This document shows positions 19,193 through 28,902 of a stretch of 34,890 bases of DNA, one piece after another. The stretch covers positions 1-34,890 of the forward strand of contig CAMZLL010000093.1 in the NCBI GenBank assembly GCA_947311505.1, written 5' to 3'. Numbering within the stretch: the first letter of the stretch is position 1; each line of letters begins with the position of its first letter. The translations under genes were made by a program, and so were the position numbers. The notes under the pieces are model-generated. The model did no database searches. It saw only the letters and a program-made list of their open reading frames with translations, and was not told the DNA's origin. This stretch comes from an uncultured Cryomorphaceae bacterium. Its GTDB lineage: Bacteria > Bacteroidota > Bacteroidia > Flavobacteriales_D > Parvicellaceae.

Positions 19193-19247
19193 TTTAGACG
19201 TTAGGTGCTGGAACAATTAAAATTGTATTTCGCGTCTAATGTCTAAA
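19193..19247. repeat. inverted repeat TTTAGACGTTAG...CTAATGTCTAAA in the HPPD-3HAO spacer
   Basis: 19193-19204 and 19236-19247 are reverse-complementary with one mismatch. Confidence 0.65.
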
Positions 19248-19261
19248 GTATAGTGTCTGAT

Positions 19262-20419
19262 TTATAATGTTCCTCTTAATTCTTGTTCTCGTTCTATGCT
19301 TTCGAACAATGCTTTGAAGTTACCTGCACCAAAGCCTCTTGCTCCCATTCGTTGAATAATTTCAAAAAATAAGGTAGGTCTATCTTCAACTGGCTTTGTA
19401 AATATTTGTAGTAAATATCCTTCTTCATCTGCATCAATCATGATACCTAAACTTTTCAGTTTTTCAATGTCTTCTGCTAGCTCATGGTTGTGTTCTGCTA
19501 ATCTGTTTGGTACAGATTTATAATACTCGTCTGGTGGAGTCGATAAGAACTCTACCCCTCTAGCTCTCATTTTAGCGACTGTATCTAAGATGTCATTTGT
19601 TGCCACTGCAATGTGTTGCACACCTGAACCTTCATAAAAATCTAGGTATTCTTCTATTTGAGATTTCTTAGCTGCTTTTGCTGGTTCGTTTATAGGAAAC
19701 TTTATTCTACCATTTCCATTACTCATTACTTTACTCATGAGTGCAGAATACTCGGTGTGAATTTGCGTATCATCAAATGATAGGAAGTTTTCGAAGCCCA
19801 TAACGTCTTCGTACCATTTTACCCAGGTGTTCATTTCTCCCCAACCAACATTTCCTACCATGTGGTCAATATATTTAAGTCCTACTGGCTCTGGATTGTA
19901 CTCAGAATCCCATTTTACAAACCCGGGCAAGAATGTTCCTTTGTAATTTTTACGTTCCACAAATATGTGAACCGTTTCTCCATACGTATAAATCCCTGCT
20001 CTAACGACTTCTCCGTCAGCATCTTTTTCTACTCGAGGTTCAAAGTAAGATTTAGCCCCTCTCGATGTGGTTTCTTCCCAAGCTTTTTTGGCATCTTCTA
20101 CCCAGAGAGCAATTACTTTTACGCCATCGCCATGTTTTACAATGTGTTTGTTGATTTCTGAAGTTGAATTTAACGGTGTGGTAAGTATAAGTTTGATTTT
20201 GTTTTGTGTTAACACGTATGAAACCGAATCTTTGCTTCCTGTTTCTAATCCTTTGTATGCGTACGATTGAAACCCAAATGCAGTTTTGTAAAAGTGCGCA
20301 GCTTGTTTGGCATTTCCTACATAAAATTCTACATAATCGGTTCCCAATAGTGGTAAAAAGTCTTGTGCTCCTTCAAAGATCTTTTCCAATCCGTATTCTA
20401 CATTTTTAATTTTTGACAT
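19262..20419 (-). CDS. hppD: 4-hydroxyphenylpyruvate dioxygenase
   Basis: DYVEFYVGNAKQAAHFYKTAFGF, GVQHIAVATNDILDTV, LQIFTKPVEDRPTLFFEIIQRMGARGFGAGNFKALFESIEREQELRGTL. Confidence 0.95.
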   Translation of the reverse strand: MSKIKNVEYGLEKIFEGAQDFLPLLGTDYVEFYVGNAKQAAHFYKTAFGFQSYAYKGLETGSKDSVSYVLTQNKIKLILTTPLNSTSEINKHIVKHGDGVKVIALWVEDAKKAWEETTSRGAKSYFEPRVEKDADGEVVRAGIYTYGETVHIFVERKNYKGTFLPGFVKWDSEYNPEPVGLKYIDHMVGNVGWGEMNTWVKWYEDVMGFENFLSFDDTQIHTEYSALMSKVMSNGNGRIKFPINEPAKAAKKSQIEEYLDFYEGSGVQHIAVATNDILDTVAKMRARGVEFLSTPPDEYYKSVPNRLAEHNHELAEDIEKLKSLGIMIDADEEGYLLQIFTKPVEDRPTLFFEIIQRMGARGFGAGNFKALFESIEREQELRGTL

Positions 20420-20579
20420 AGTATGTGTGTGTTTAATTCTCTTTAATTACGTGTTTAAATAATTTGGTTCTTCTGCTTTAATTTTACTTGTTAGTAAATC
20501 ATCGTAGCTCAATACATTCCATCCATAAAGCAACAAAGCCGAATGCTTTTTTTAGCCGTGATAGTTTACAAAACCAGCC

Positions 20580-21740
20580 CTAATTCGTTAACCAGCTTTT
20601 GTAATAATCGTCTACTTGTAGTTTCATTGCTTCTTCGGTTATCATTACTGGCTTAAAAGGGTCTATCATTACCGCCAACTCTTCGGTATGCGTTTTGCCA
20701 ACGCTTCTTTCGATAGCTCCTGGGTGTGGCCCATGAGGTATTCCTCCAGGATGCAAGGTTATTTGCCCTTTGTGGATATTGTTTCTACTCATAAAATCTC
20801 CATCTACGTAGTATAATAATTCCTCAGAATCAATATTGCTGTGATGATAGGGTGCGGGTATTGCTTTTGGGTGATAATCATACATTCTAGGCACAAACGA
20901 ACAAACTACGAACCCTTCAGCCTCCCATTGTTGATGAATAGGGGGGGGCATATGAATTCTACCGGTGATGGGTTCAAAATCATGAATAGAAAATGCGTAG
21001 GGATAATTATACCCATCCCACCCTATAGCGTCAAACGGATGATTGCTGTGTGTGTACTCCCAAAGCACGCCTTGTTTTTTAGAGATTACTTTAAATTCAC
21101 CTTTTTCATCGTGGGTTTTCAAATCTTTTGGCAATCTAAAATCTCGTTCGCATATTGGAGATTGCTCAAGGAATTGCCCGAAGTTGTTTCTATAACTTTT
21201 AGGTGGCATTATTTCGCTAGCTGATTCTACAAAAAGGATTCTATTATCCTCGTTGTCAAAATCTATTTGATAGGTTGTTCCTTGTGGAATAATTAGATAG
21301 TCTCCATAAGCAAAATCTAACGAACCATACATCGTTCGTAGTTTTCCTGAGCCTTTGTGTATGAATAACATTTCATCGGCATCGCTATTTCTGTAAAAAT
21401 ATTCTTGCGAAAAATGACCGGGAGCTGCTAAGCCTATTTTTAGGTCGCTGTTTACAAAAAGTGTTTTTCTACTTTCTAAATATTCTTCACCCTGTGGAAT
21501 AGAAAACCCCTGAAAACTCATTGCCTTCATGTTTTTTTCAATAGCTATTTTAGGTGTTACATCTTTTATCATTTTAATTTCTGATACCACCGTAGGTGGA
21601 TATAAATGATAGATTAAAGATGACTTACCTACGAAACCAGAAGTTCCAAATAATTCCTCTTGATACAATCCTCCTTGCGGATTGTCAAATGTTGTGTGTC
21701 TTTTTGGAGGTATATTCCCCAGTGTATGATAAAATGGCAT
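20580..21740 (-). CDS. hmgA: homogentisate 1,2-dioxygenase
   Basis: MPFYHTLGNIPPKRHTTF start; IGWDGYNYPYAFSIHDFEPITGRIHMPPPIHQ; HPGGIPHGPHPGA. The ORF-track start at 21842 is probably too far upstream because the 34 aa before MPFYHTLG look untranslated. Confidence 0.92.
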   Translation of the reverse strand: MPFYHTLGNIPPKRHTTFDNPQGGLYQEELFGTSGFVGKSSLIYHLYPPTVVSEIKMIKDVTPKIAIEKNMKAMSFQGFSIPQGEEYLESRKTLFVNSDLKIGLAAPGHFSQEYFYRNSDADEMLFIHKGSGKLRTMYGSLDFAYGDYLIIPQGTTYQIDFDNEDNRILFVESASEIMPPKSYRNNFGQFLEQSPICERDFRLPKDLKTHDEKGEFKVISKKQGVLWEYTHSNHPFDAIGWDGYNYPYAFSIHDFEPITGRIHMPPPIHQQWEAEGFVVCSFVPRMYDYHPKAIPAPYHHSNIDSEELLYYVDGDFMSRNNIHKGQITLHPGGIPHGPHPGAIERSVGKTHTEELAVMIDPFKPVMITEEAMKLQVDDYYKSWLTN

Positions 21741-21964
21741 AAGCGTGAAAGTGTGTTTAAATAATACGCTTGTAAATCTAAAGAAAAATACTAAGAAATA
21801 AAAATGATTTTTATCAGAATCAATTTTTACACTATAACACAAGTTGGTTAAGAAAAAATAAAGTAGCGTTACTTTGCTTTTTTAGAATAAGAAACAAAGA
21901 TTACTGAAATATAGAACTACCATTTACACTAGGATAGCTAGCTAATATATATTTAAACGACAAC

Positions 21965-22939
21965 CTAGAACGAAGCTTTTACTCTACGAACCCTGTGTCT
22001 TCCGTATGCAGATTTCTTGCTGTCAAGTTTTATATATATCCCTGCTGTGATAAACATATAGCCATCTCTATCTGTAGGATCTCCCCTTTGGAGTCCTGGT
22101 CTTGTAGAGGAACCACCGAAAGTATCTAGGCCTGGATTAGAAAGATAAGCAGAGGTAGGTCCAATTTGATTGTTCAAAATGGCAGGGTCGTAATATACCG
22201 TGCTGGCATCGTCTATATAATCTGTAAAAGTAAAGCGATGTGTTAATTCTAATTTAATCCCTGTTTTTCTATTTATAGACTTACGCAATCCAAAACCTAC
22301 TGGAATCGCCACACTAAACAATCCGTAAGGTTTTGCACCGCCCTCAAGACCTTGTCCTTCTGTTTTTAGTGGACGTAACGCTACCATGTTTCCGTTTTGA
22401 TCAGGAGCTTTTGGATTATAATAAAAACCAGCTACTCCAGCAGTAAAATAAACGCCTAAATTGAATGAATTTAAGCCTAATTTTTTACCAGTTGGACTTT
22501 TTAAATTATATATATTACCTGGTTTTTCTTTTACAAGCTGCCATTCTATTCCTATTCCTGATTCTATTATGGTCGATTGAAATTTAATATTTCTATTGTG
22601 TCTAAACACCTCAGCCGTAAGAGCATCATCTCCCCCTACTTTTCCGTAATAAAGGTTATACCTAAACCCTACTGTTCTACTCAAGTAGTAAAGGTAATTA
22701 AACCCAGCTGCAAAGTTTGTTTTGGAAAGTTCTAAGTCCCACACGAAATCAGATCCTACCCGATCTCTACCTCCTACTTCTCCGAGGAAATTGGAAGCTC
22801 CTAGCTCAAAACGAACTTCGTGTCTGTGACGTTTCCACGCATTAGAATTGTAATACCCTTGTGCAGATACGCTTCCTATCAATAAAGAAAGTAAAATAAC
22901 GATGTAAAAACGAGTCATATTGTTATGGTTCATATACAT
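21965..22939 (-). CDS. DUF6089-like outer membrane beta-barrel protein
   Basis: Signal peptide, RHEVRFELGASNFLGEVGG, barrel-like alternating strands, C-terminal FITAGIYIKLDSKKSAYGRHRVRRVKASF. The start could be the internal Met at 22918. Confidence 0.78.
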   Translation of the reverse strand: MYMNHNNMTRFYIVILLSLLIGSVSAQGYYNSNAWKRHRHEVRFELGASNFLGEVGGRDRVGSDFVWDLELSKTNFAAGFNYLYYLSRTVGFRYNLYYGKVGGDDALTAEVFRHNRNIKFQSTIIESGIGIEWQLVKEKPGNIYNLKSPTGKKLGLNSFNLGVYFTAGVAGFYYNPKAPDQNGNMVALRPLKTEGQGLEGGAKPYGLFSVAIPVGFGLRKSINRKTGIKLELTHRFTFTDYIDDASTVYYDPAILNNQIGPTSAYLSNPGLDTFGGSSTRPGLQRGDPTDRDGYMFITAGIYIKLDSKKSAYGRHRVRRVKASF

Positions 22940-23114
22940 TAGCCTGCAAATCTCGTTTTTTTTTTATTAACAACCAAGAAAAAACGACAAATACACTATT
23001 TATTCGGGTTAACAAACAGATATAACAGATAATCCGGAGGTTTTCAACAATTAAAACCCTTACAAACTAATATGTTGAGAGTAGGACACACAAACATCGC
23101 TGCCCAATTATGCA

Positions 23115-23645
23115 CTATTTAATAAGTTGCTTGGTCAGCTCCCAGAGCACAGCTCCTCCACACACAGACACGTTGAGAGAGTGTTTGGTTCCAAACTGAG
23201 GTATTTCTAACACGCCATCCGAAAGATTTATAATTGCATCTTGAACTCCATCTACTTCGTTGCCAAATACAACAGCTGTCTTTTCTTTATTCGTGGCAAA
23301 GTTTTGTAATTGAATAACGGTTTCGGCTTGTTCCACTGCATAGACTTTATAGTTTTTTGTCCGGACATATTTAACGGCATCTTCGGTAGTTTCAAAATAT
23401 TGCCAAGCAACCGACTGATGTGCTCCTAATGCTGTTTTTTGTATTTCTCTATGTGGGGGTTTCGCACAAATTCCGGTTAGAATTAATTCCTCCACATTGA
23501 AGGCGTCACAGGTTCTAAAAAATGACCCAATATTGTTGAGGCTTCGAATATTGTCAAGGATAACAATAATAGGGAATTTTTCTTTCTCCTTAAAGCTCGC
23601 AACACTATCCCTCTTAAGTTGTTGTAATTTTAATTTTTTATTCAT
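23115..23645 (-). CDS. TrmH/SpoU-family RNA methyltransferase
   Basis: ILDNIRSLNNIGSFFRTCDAF, VVFGNEVDGV, IPQFGTKHSLNVSVCGGAVLWEL. Confidence 0.92.
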   Translation of the reverse strand: MNKKLKLQQLKRDSVASFKEKEKFPIIVILDNIRSLNNIGSFFRTCDAFNVEELILTGICAKPPHREIQKTALGAHQSVAWQYFETTEDAVKYVRTKNYKVYAVEQAETVIQLQNFATNKEKTAVVFGNEVDGVQDAIINLSDGVLEIPQFGTKHSLNVSVCGGAVLWELTKQLIK

Positions 23646-23664
23646 ATTACTTGAAAATGTAGGG

Positions 23665-23672
23665 CAAAGTTA
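23665..23672 (-). promoter_or_regulatory. -7 element TAACTTTG upstream of the trmH-like gene
   Basis: Reverse complement of caaagtta at 23665-23672; about 19 nt before the ATG. Confidence 0.45.
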
Positions 23673-23833
23673 TACCATTTACGCCTGTAAAACAGCCTAG
23701 TAAAACAGATTTATTTACAGGGGGTATAAGATGGTAAATGCGCCTACTGTTAAAAGAACCTTATCGAAAGGAAAGACTTCAACAATACTGTTGACTTTCG
23801 TAAACTAAACATCGAAAAACGACTAACTAACCT

Positions 23834-25012
23834 CTAATACTTTACAAATACACTGCTCGTTTGTTTGTAAATTTTCCCATCTACACCTACGGCAAGTAAT
23901 ATCAAAACATAATTTCCGGCCGGAACAAATTCATCGTATTTATTTCTTCCATCCCAAGAAATATCTTTATCTACAGATTCAAAAATAAGATTTCCTTTTT
24001 TGTCTTTAATCAAGATTTGATAGGTTTCTATGTTTTTTGTTTCTATAGTAAGAATATCATTATTACCATCGTTATTAGGTGTTATTACATTGGGAATGTT
24101 TTTTATTGAACTGTTTGCTAACACCTCAATTTCTCTAGTGTCGGTAACAATATCACCATTATCGTTTTCTATAGTAAGTGTAACAGTGTAGGTTCCTGGT
24201 TTATCAAAAACATGTACAGGATTAGTTTCGGTGGAATATGAAGTTTCATCACCAAAATTCCAACTTACTTTTCCTATTTCAGATTGTTGCGCAAAAGAGA
24301 CCTCTAAAGGAGCATAACCCCCAACTGGAGCCGCAATTATAGATGCTATTATTTCATTTTTTTCTACCTCAACAATCATTGGAAGCGTTTGAAGACAATT
24401 ACCTAGGTTTGGCTTAATTTCAACGCGACTGTCAGAAGCGTTATTTGACGTGCTATTCTCAGAACTTTCAGAACTGCTAGTTGAGGTTAACCAAGTATCT
24501 ACCCAAGAGTTACTTGGTTTTTTATAGCTTTCATTATGTGCATTTTCTGCTTTTGTTTCAGGAGTATGTACTACTATTATTTTTTTTGACGTTGACTTTT
24601 GCTCATCTTTTGGGAGAATAGGATCGTTTACAACGATAGAAGGCTTTGCTATTTCATTCACAAAAGTAGCGTCTTCGGTTATTACTCTAGCAGGGGTTGA
24701 TTCTTTTTCAATTTCTTCTTTTTGTGTAATTACGGCTGACAGGTTTGAATTTGAAAGAGAAGTCAATTGATGTTTTTGTTGAGTTGTTCCGTTGTTTATG
24801 TATGCCAATGTAGCTACTACCCCAATGGCTACAGCTACAGTACTAATACCCGCGTAAGTTAACCAACTGGTAGCTGTAGCAGCAGTCGAAGTGGTAACAT
24901 TATGTGTTAATTTATTTGAAATACTTGACCAAACAGATTGATCTACAGGCATTTCATAATCTTCTAACTCTGAGCGAAACAACTCTTCTATGTTTTTATC
25001 TTTAAGATTCAT
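23834..25012 (-). CDS. putative membrane-anchored anti-sigma-like protein with PKD and gliding-motility/T9SS type B-like C-terminal domains
   Basis: N-terminal EELFRSELEDYEMPVDQSVWSSI, one TM segment (WLTYAGISTVAVAIGVVATLAYI), PKD (WNFGDETSYSTETNPVHVFDKPGTYTVTL), C-terminal NVITPNNDGNNDILTIETKNIETYQILIKDKKGNLIFES. 11-nt overlap with the sigma gene. Confidence 0.8.
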   Translation of the reverse strand: MNLKDKNIEELFRSELEDYEMPVDQSVWSSISNKLTHNVTTSTAATATSWLTYAGISTVAVAIGVVATLAYINNGTTQQKHQLTSLSNSNLSAVITQKEEIEKESTPARVITEDATFVNEIAKPSIVVNDPILPKDEQKSTSKKIIVVHTPETKAENAHNESYKKPSNSWVDTWLTSTSSSESSENSTSNNASDSRVEIKPNLGNCLQTLPMIVEVEKNEIIASIIAAPVGGYAPLEVSFAQQSEIGKVSWNFGDETSYSTETNPVHVFDKPGTYTVTLTIENDNGDIVTDTREIEVLANSSIKNIPNVITPNNDGNNDILTIETKNIETYQILIKDKKGNLIFESVDKDISWDGRNKYDEFVPAGNYVLILLAVGVDGKIYKQTSSVFVKY

Positions 25013-25544
25013 ATCCTATTTTTTGTTTTTCTATAATCTTTCTCAATATACCTTTTGCTCTTGAGAATTGAGACTTAGAAGTACTAACTGTAATGTTTAA
25101 TTCCTCTGCTATTTCTTTGTGCGAGTAACCTTCAATTACGTACAAATTAAAAACCGTTTTATAACCAAGCGGTAAGGTCTGAAGAATTTCAAGCAAATCA
25201 TTTGCTGCTAATTGATCCAAAACCGTTTCGTTTGTGGTTAAACTATAAGAAACATCATCCAAATCTACTTGAGATTGTAATTTCTTGTTTTTTCGAATGG
25301 CGTCAAGTGCGGTATTTACCACGACTCTACGCATCCATCCTTCAAACGAACCTTCGCCATTATATAGATTTAATTTGTTATATATTTTTATAAATCCATC
25401 TTGCAATATGTCTTTTGCTTCGTCTTCATTATTGGCATAACGCATACAAACCGCATACAGCTTAGGACTATACATTTCAAAAAGCAATCTCTGAGCTGTA
25501 GTTTCACCTTTAAGGCAAGCTTCTATCAACTCTTCACTACTCAT
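25002..25544 (-). CDS. ECF RNA polymerase sigma factor
   Basis: Region 2 (AKDILQDGFIKIYNKL..GSFEGWMRRVVVNTALDAIRKNK) and region 4 (LPLGYKTVFNLYVIEGYSHKEIAEELNITVSTSKSQFSRAKGILRK). Confidence 0.94.
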   Translation of the reverse strand: MSSEELIEACLKGETTAQRLLFEMYSPKLYAVCMRYANNEDEAKDILQDGFIKIYNKLNLYNGEGSFEGWMRRVVVNTALDAIRKNKKLQSQVDLDDVSYSLTTNETVLDQLAANDLLEILQTLPLGYKTVFNLYVIEGYSHKEIAEELNITVSTSKSQFSRAKGILRKIIEKQKIGYES

Positions 25545-25809
25545 TCATTTGCTTTTCTTTTATCATAGACTTACTCTTTGTTCAAAAGGTTGCATTGTTT
25601 TTTTCTAATGAAACAAATTCAAATATAATAGAAAAATCAATAACCTTCAAGAATTCTACAATCAACCACAGTATATTATTTTACAATGTTGCCCATCTTT
25701 AATGTGATAAATTTCATTTTAAAGATTTTTTTTGCACTAATAATTCGTTTTATAAGAATACCTGTTATCTTTACCTTTTTAAAAATTTACACACTTTTAA
25801 AACTACAAA

Positions 25810-28674
25810 ATGGCACACACAGACTTTGTAAACAAACACGTTGGACCTAGAGCAGAAGACCTTACTAAAATGCTTTCAGTTATGGGGTATGAAAGCGTTG
25901 AACAGCTCATAAACGTAACCGTCCCAGAACACATTCGACTTAAAGAAGATTTGGATCTTCCAGATGCGCTCTCTGAACAAGAGTATTTAAACGCAATAAA
26001 AACAACGGGATCTAAAAATAAAATTTTCAAAAACTATATAGGGTTGGGTTATTACGGTACGGTAATTCCATCTGTTATTTTGAGAAATGTTTTAGAAAAT
26101 CCGGGATGGTACACAGCTTATACCCCTTATCAAGCTGAAATCTCTCAAGGAAGATTAGAAGCATTGTTAAATTTCCAAACCATGGTTCTTGACCTTACCG
26201 GAATGGAATTGGCAAACGCATCTTTACTTGACGAGGGTACTGCTGCTGCCGAGGCTATGATTATGTTTTTAAACGCTCGCTCTCGAAAACAAGTTAAAGC
26301 AGGTGTAAATAAATTCTTTGTAGATGAACATATATTTGAGCAAACAAAAGATATATTAGTAACTCGTAGCGCTCCATTAGGAATAGAATTGATCTTTGGT
26401 TCGTTTGACGAATATACACCTTCAGAAGATTATTTTGGCGCTATAGTTCAATACCCAGATAGTAGTGGTAATATAAACGACTATACAGCTTTTGCAACCA
26501 CATGCAAAGATACCGGTGTGCGAGTTGCCGCTATAGCAGATATTATGAGTTTAGTGGTGTTAGAATCACCCGGCACATGGGGTGCGGATTGCGTAGTTGG
26601 ATCATCTCAAAGATTTGGAGTTCCTTTAGGTTTCGGTGGTCCACACGCTGCTTATTTTGCTACTAAAAATGAGTTTAAAAGACAAATACCAGGGCGAATT
26701 ATAGGAGTGTCTGTAGATGCTAATGGCAATCCAGCGTTGAGAATGGCACTGCAAACCAGAGAACAACACATTAAAAGAGCAAAAGCCACTTCTAATATCT
26801 GTACCGCTCAGGCTTTACTTGCTGTGTTAGCATCTTCGTATGCCGTATATCATGGTCCGGTTGGTTTAAAAGAAATAGCTACTAGTATTCATAGTAAAAC
26901 CTGTACGCTTGCTTTAGTTATAGAAGAGTTAGGTTATGAAATAATCAACGACACTTATTTTGACACACTTAGTATCTCAACTGCTGATACAGATAAAATA
27001 AAAGAGTTGGCAGAAGCAAAGGAAATCAACTTATATTATTACAAAGACGGTGTATCTATCAGCTTAGACGAAACGGTAACTGAAAATATACTGTTTGATA
27101 TTGCTACTGTTTTTGCAGAAGCTAAAGGAGAAACTGTTGACAACCTTACAGTGGTTGAAAGCACTATACCTGCTAAAAGACTTCGAACAGACGCTATTTT
27201 AACGCATCCAGTATTTAATAGCCATCATTCAGAAACGCAAATGATGCGATATTTAAAATGGCTAGAAAATAAAGACATCTCGTTGGTTCATTCTATGATA
27301 CCTCTTGGATCTTGTACGATGAAATTAAACGCAGTGAGCGAACTAATACCAATCACTTGGCCGGAATTTTCAGATATTCATCCCTTTGCACCTGCCAACC
27401 AGACAGAGGGGTATTTAGAAATGATTAATGATTTGGATCAATTATTAAGTACAGTTACTGGTTTTGATCGAATTTCTTTTCAGCCTAACAGTGGAGCGCA
27501 AGGCGAGTACACCGGCTTGATGGTAATTCAAGCCTACCATAAAGAAAATGGAAATGAAAATAGAGATGTTTGTTTGATACCTACCTCAGCACATGGAACC
27601 AATCCAGCTAGTGCTGTAATGGCGGGAATGAAAATAGTTTTGGTACAATGCGATGAGAAAGGAAACATAGATGTAGCTGATTTAAAAACAAAAGCAGAGG
27701 AAAATAAAGAAAATTTATCTTGTTTGATGGTAACGTACCCTTCTACACACGGAGTTTACGAAGCTAGTATTATAGAGATTACTGATATTATACATGCCAA
27801 TGGTGGTCAGGTATATATGGATGGCGCCAATATGAATGCACAGGTAGGACTTACAAGCCCTGGTAATATTGGTGCAGATGTTTGTCATTTAAATTTACAC
27901 AAGACTTTTGCTATACCTCATGGAGGTGGTGGTCCGGGTGTCGGGTGTATAGGAGTAGCCAAGCATTTGACTGTTTTTCTTCCGGGTAATGCCATAGTTG
28001 GATATGGAGGCGAAAAAGCCATAACAGGTGTGAGCTCCGCTCCATTTGGAAGTGCATTGATTTTATTGATATCTTACGGATATCTGAAAATGTTAGGTAA
28101 ATCGGGAACAAAAAAAGCCACTGAGATGGCGATTTTTAATGCCAATTACATCAAGTCAAAACTAAAAGACCATTATCCAACATTATATACGGGTGAAAAT
28201 GGTACAGTTGCTCACGAAATGATTTTGGATTTACGACCAATAAAAGCAGAAACAGGTATTGAAGCAGCTGATGTTGCCAAACGGTTAATAGATTATGGAT
28301 TTCACGCACCTACTTTAAGTTTTCCCGTAGCCGGCACTATTATGATAGAGCCTACAGAAAGTGAGTCCAAAGATGAATTGGATCGTTTTTGTGACGCTAT
28401 GATAGAGATTAGAAATGAAATTTCTCGTGTAAAAGATGGTATTTATGATAAAGAAGATAACCCATTGAAAAACGCACCACATACAGCAGAAACGATTATC
28501 TCTGATAATTGGGATAAATCATATTCAAGAGAAACAGCAGCATATCCGCTATCTTATTTAAAAACAAATAAGTTTTGGGTAAGTGTTGGTCGTGTGAATG
28601 ACGCTTATGGAGATCGTAATTTAATTTGTTCTTGTCCCTCAACAGAAAGCTATGTAGATATGGAAACGCATTAA
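25810..28674 (+). CDS. gcvP: glycine dehydrogenase (decarboxylating), P-protein
   Basis: 954 aa; LHPFAP-like IHPFAPANQTEGY, QPNSGAQGEY, LNLHKTFAIPHGGGGPGVG PLP-lysine motif. Confidence 0.97.
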   Translation: MAHTDFVNKHVGPRAEDLTKMLSVMGYESVEQLINVTVPEHIRLKEDLDLPDALSEQEYLNAIKTTGSKNKIFKNYIGLGYYGTVIPSVILRNVLENPGWYTAYTPYQAEISQGRLEALLNFQTMVLDLTGMELANASLLDEGTAAAEAMIMFLNARSRKQVKAGVNKFFVDEHIFEQTKDILVTRSAPLGIELIFGSFDEYTPSEDYFGAIVQYPDSSGNINDYTAFATTCKDTGVRVAAIADIMSLVVLESPGTWGADCVVGSSQRFGVPLGFGGPHAAYFATKNEFKRQIPGRIIGVSVDANGNPALRMALQTREQHIKRAKATSNICTAQALLAVLASSYAVYHGPVGLKEIATSIHSKTCTLALVIEELGYEIINDTYFDTLSISTADTDKIKELAEAKEINLYYYKDGVSISLDETVTENILFDIATVFAEAKGETVDNLTVVESTIPAKRLRTDAILTHPVFNSHHSETQMMRYLKWLENKDISLVHSMIPLGSCTMKLNAVSELIPITWPEFSDIHPFAPANQTEGYLEMINDLDQLLSTVTGFDRISFQPNSGAQGEYTGLMVIQAYHKENGNENRDVCLIPTSAHGTNPASAVMAGMKIVLVQCDEKGNIDVADLKTKAEENKENLSCLMVTYPSTHGVYEASIIEITDIIHANGGQVYMDGANMNAQVGLTSPGNIGADVCHLNLHKTFAIPHGGGGPGVGCIGVAKHLTVFLPGNAIVGYGGEKAITGVSSAPFGSALILLISYGYLKMLGKSGTKKATEMAIFNANYIKSKLKDHYPTLYTGENGTVAHEMILDLRPIKAETGIEAADVAKRLIDYGFHAPTLSFPVAGTIMIEPTESESKDELDRFCDAMIEIRNEISRVKDGIYDKEDNPLKNAPHTAETIISDNWDKSYSRETAAYPLSYLKTNKFWVSVGRVNDAYGDRNLICSCPSTESYVDMETH

Positions 28675-28902
28675 GATTAAAATATCTTTTACAACGCTAG
28701 TGTAATGATGGCTCTTCGTCAAAAAAGAGAGAAACGTTATTTTATATCATTAACCAACTTAAGTTTGAAAGGTTGTATTTTTATAAAATAATAGGAAAGA
28801 AGAAGCGTGTTTATATTAAAGGTGAAAAAATCATTTAATACCGTTGAACAATTAGACGGTAGCTAATTAGATCCTCTTATTTCAATCCATTTCTTCGTTA
28901 TT

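Noticed and set aside
19862-20409. Three plus-strand ORFs (99, 67 and 67 aa)
   Set aside because: All antisense to hppD and overlapping one another; composition reflects the opposite-strand coding sequence.
20941-20948. Run of eight G in hmgA (possible phase-variation tract)
   Set aside because: Encodes the conserved MPPPIHQ segment in frame; an 8-nt run at a constrained Pro stretch in a metabolic gene is not convincing evidence of phase variation.
20841-21224. 127-aa plus-strand ORF
   Set aside because: Lies fully antisense to the well-supported homogentisate dioxygenase gene and has no recognisable domain.
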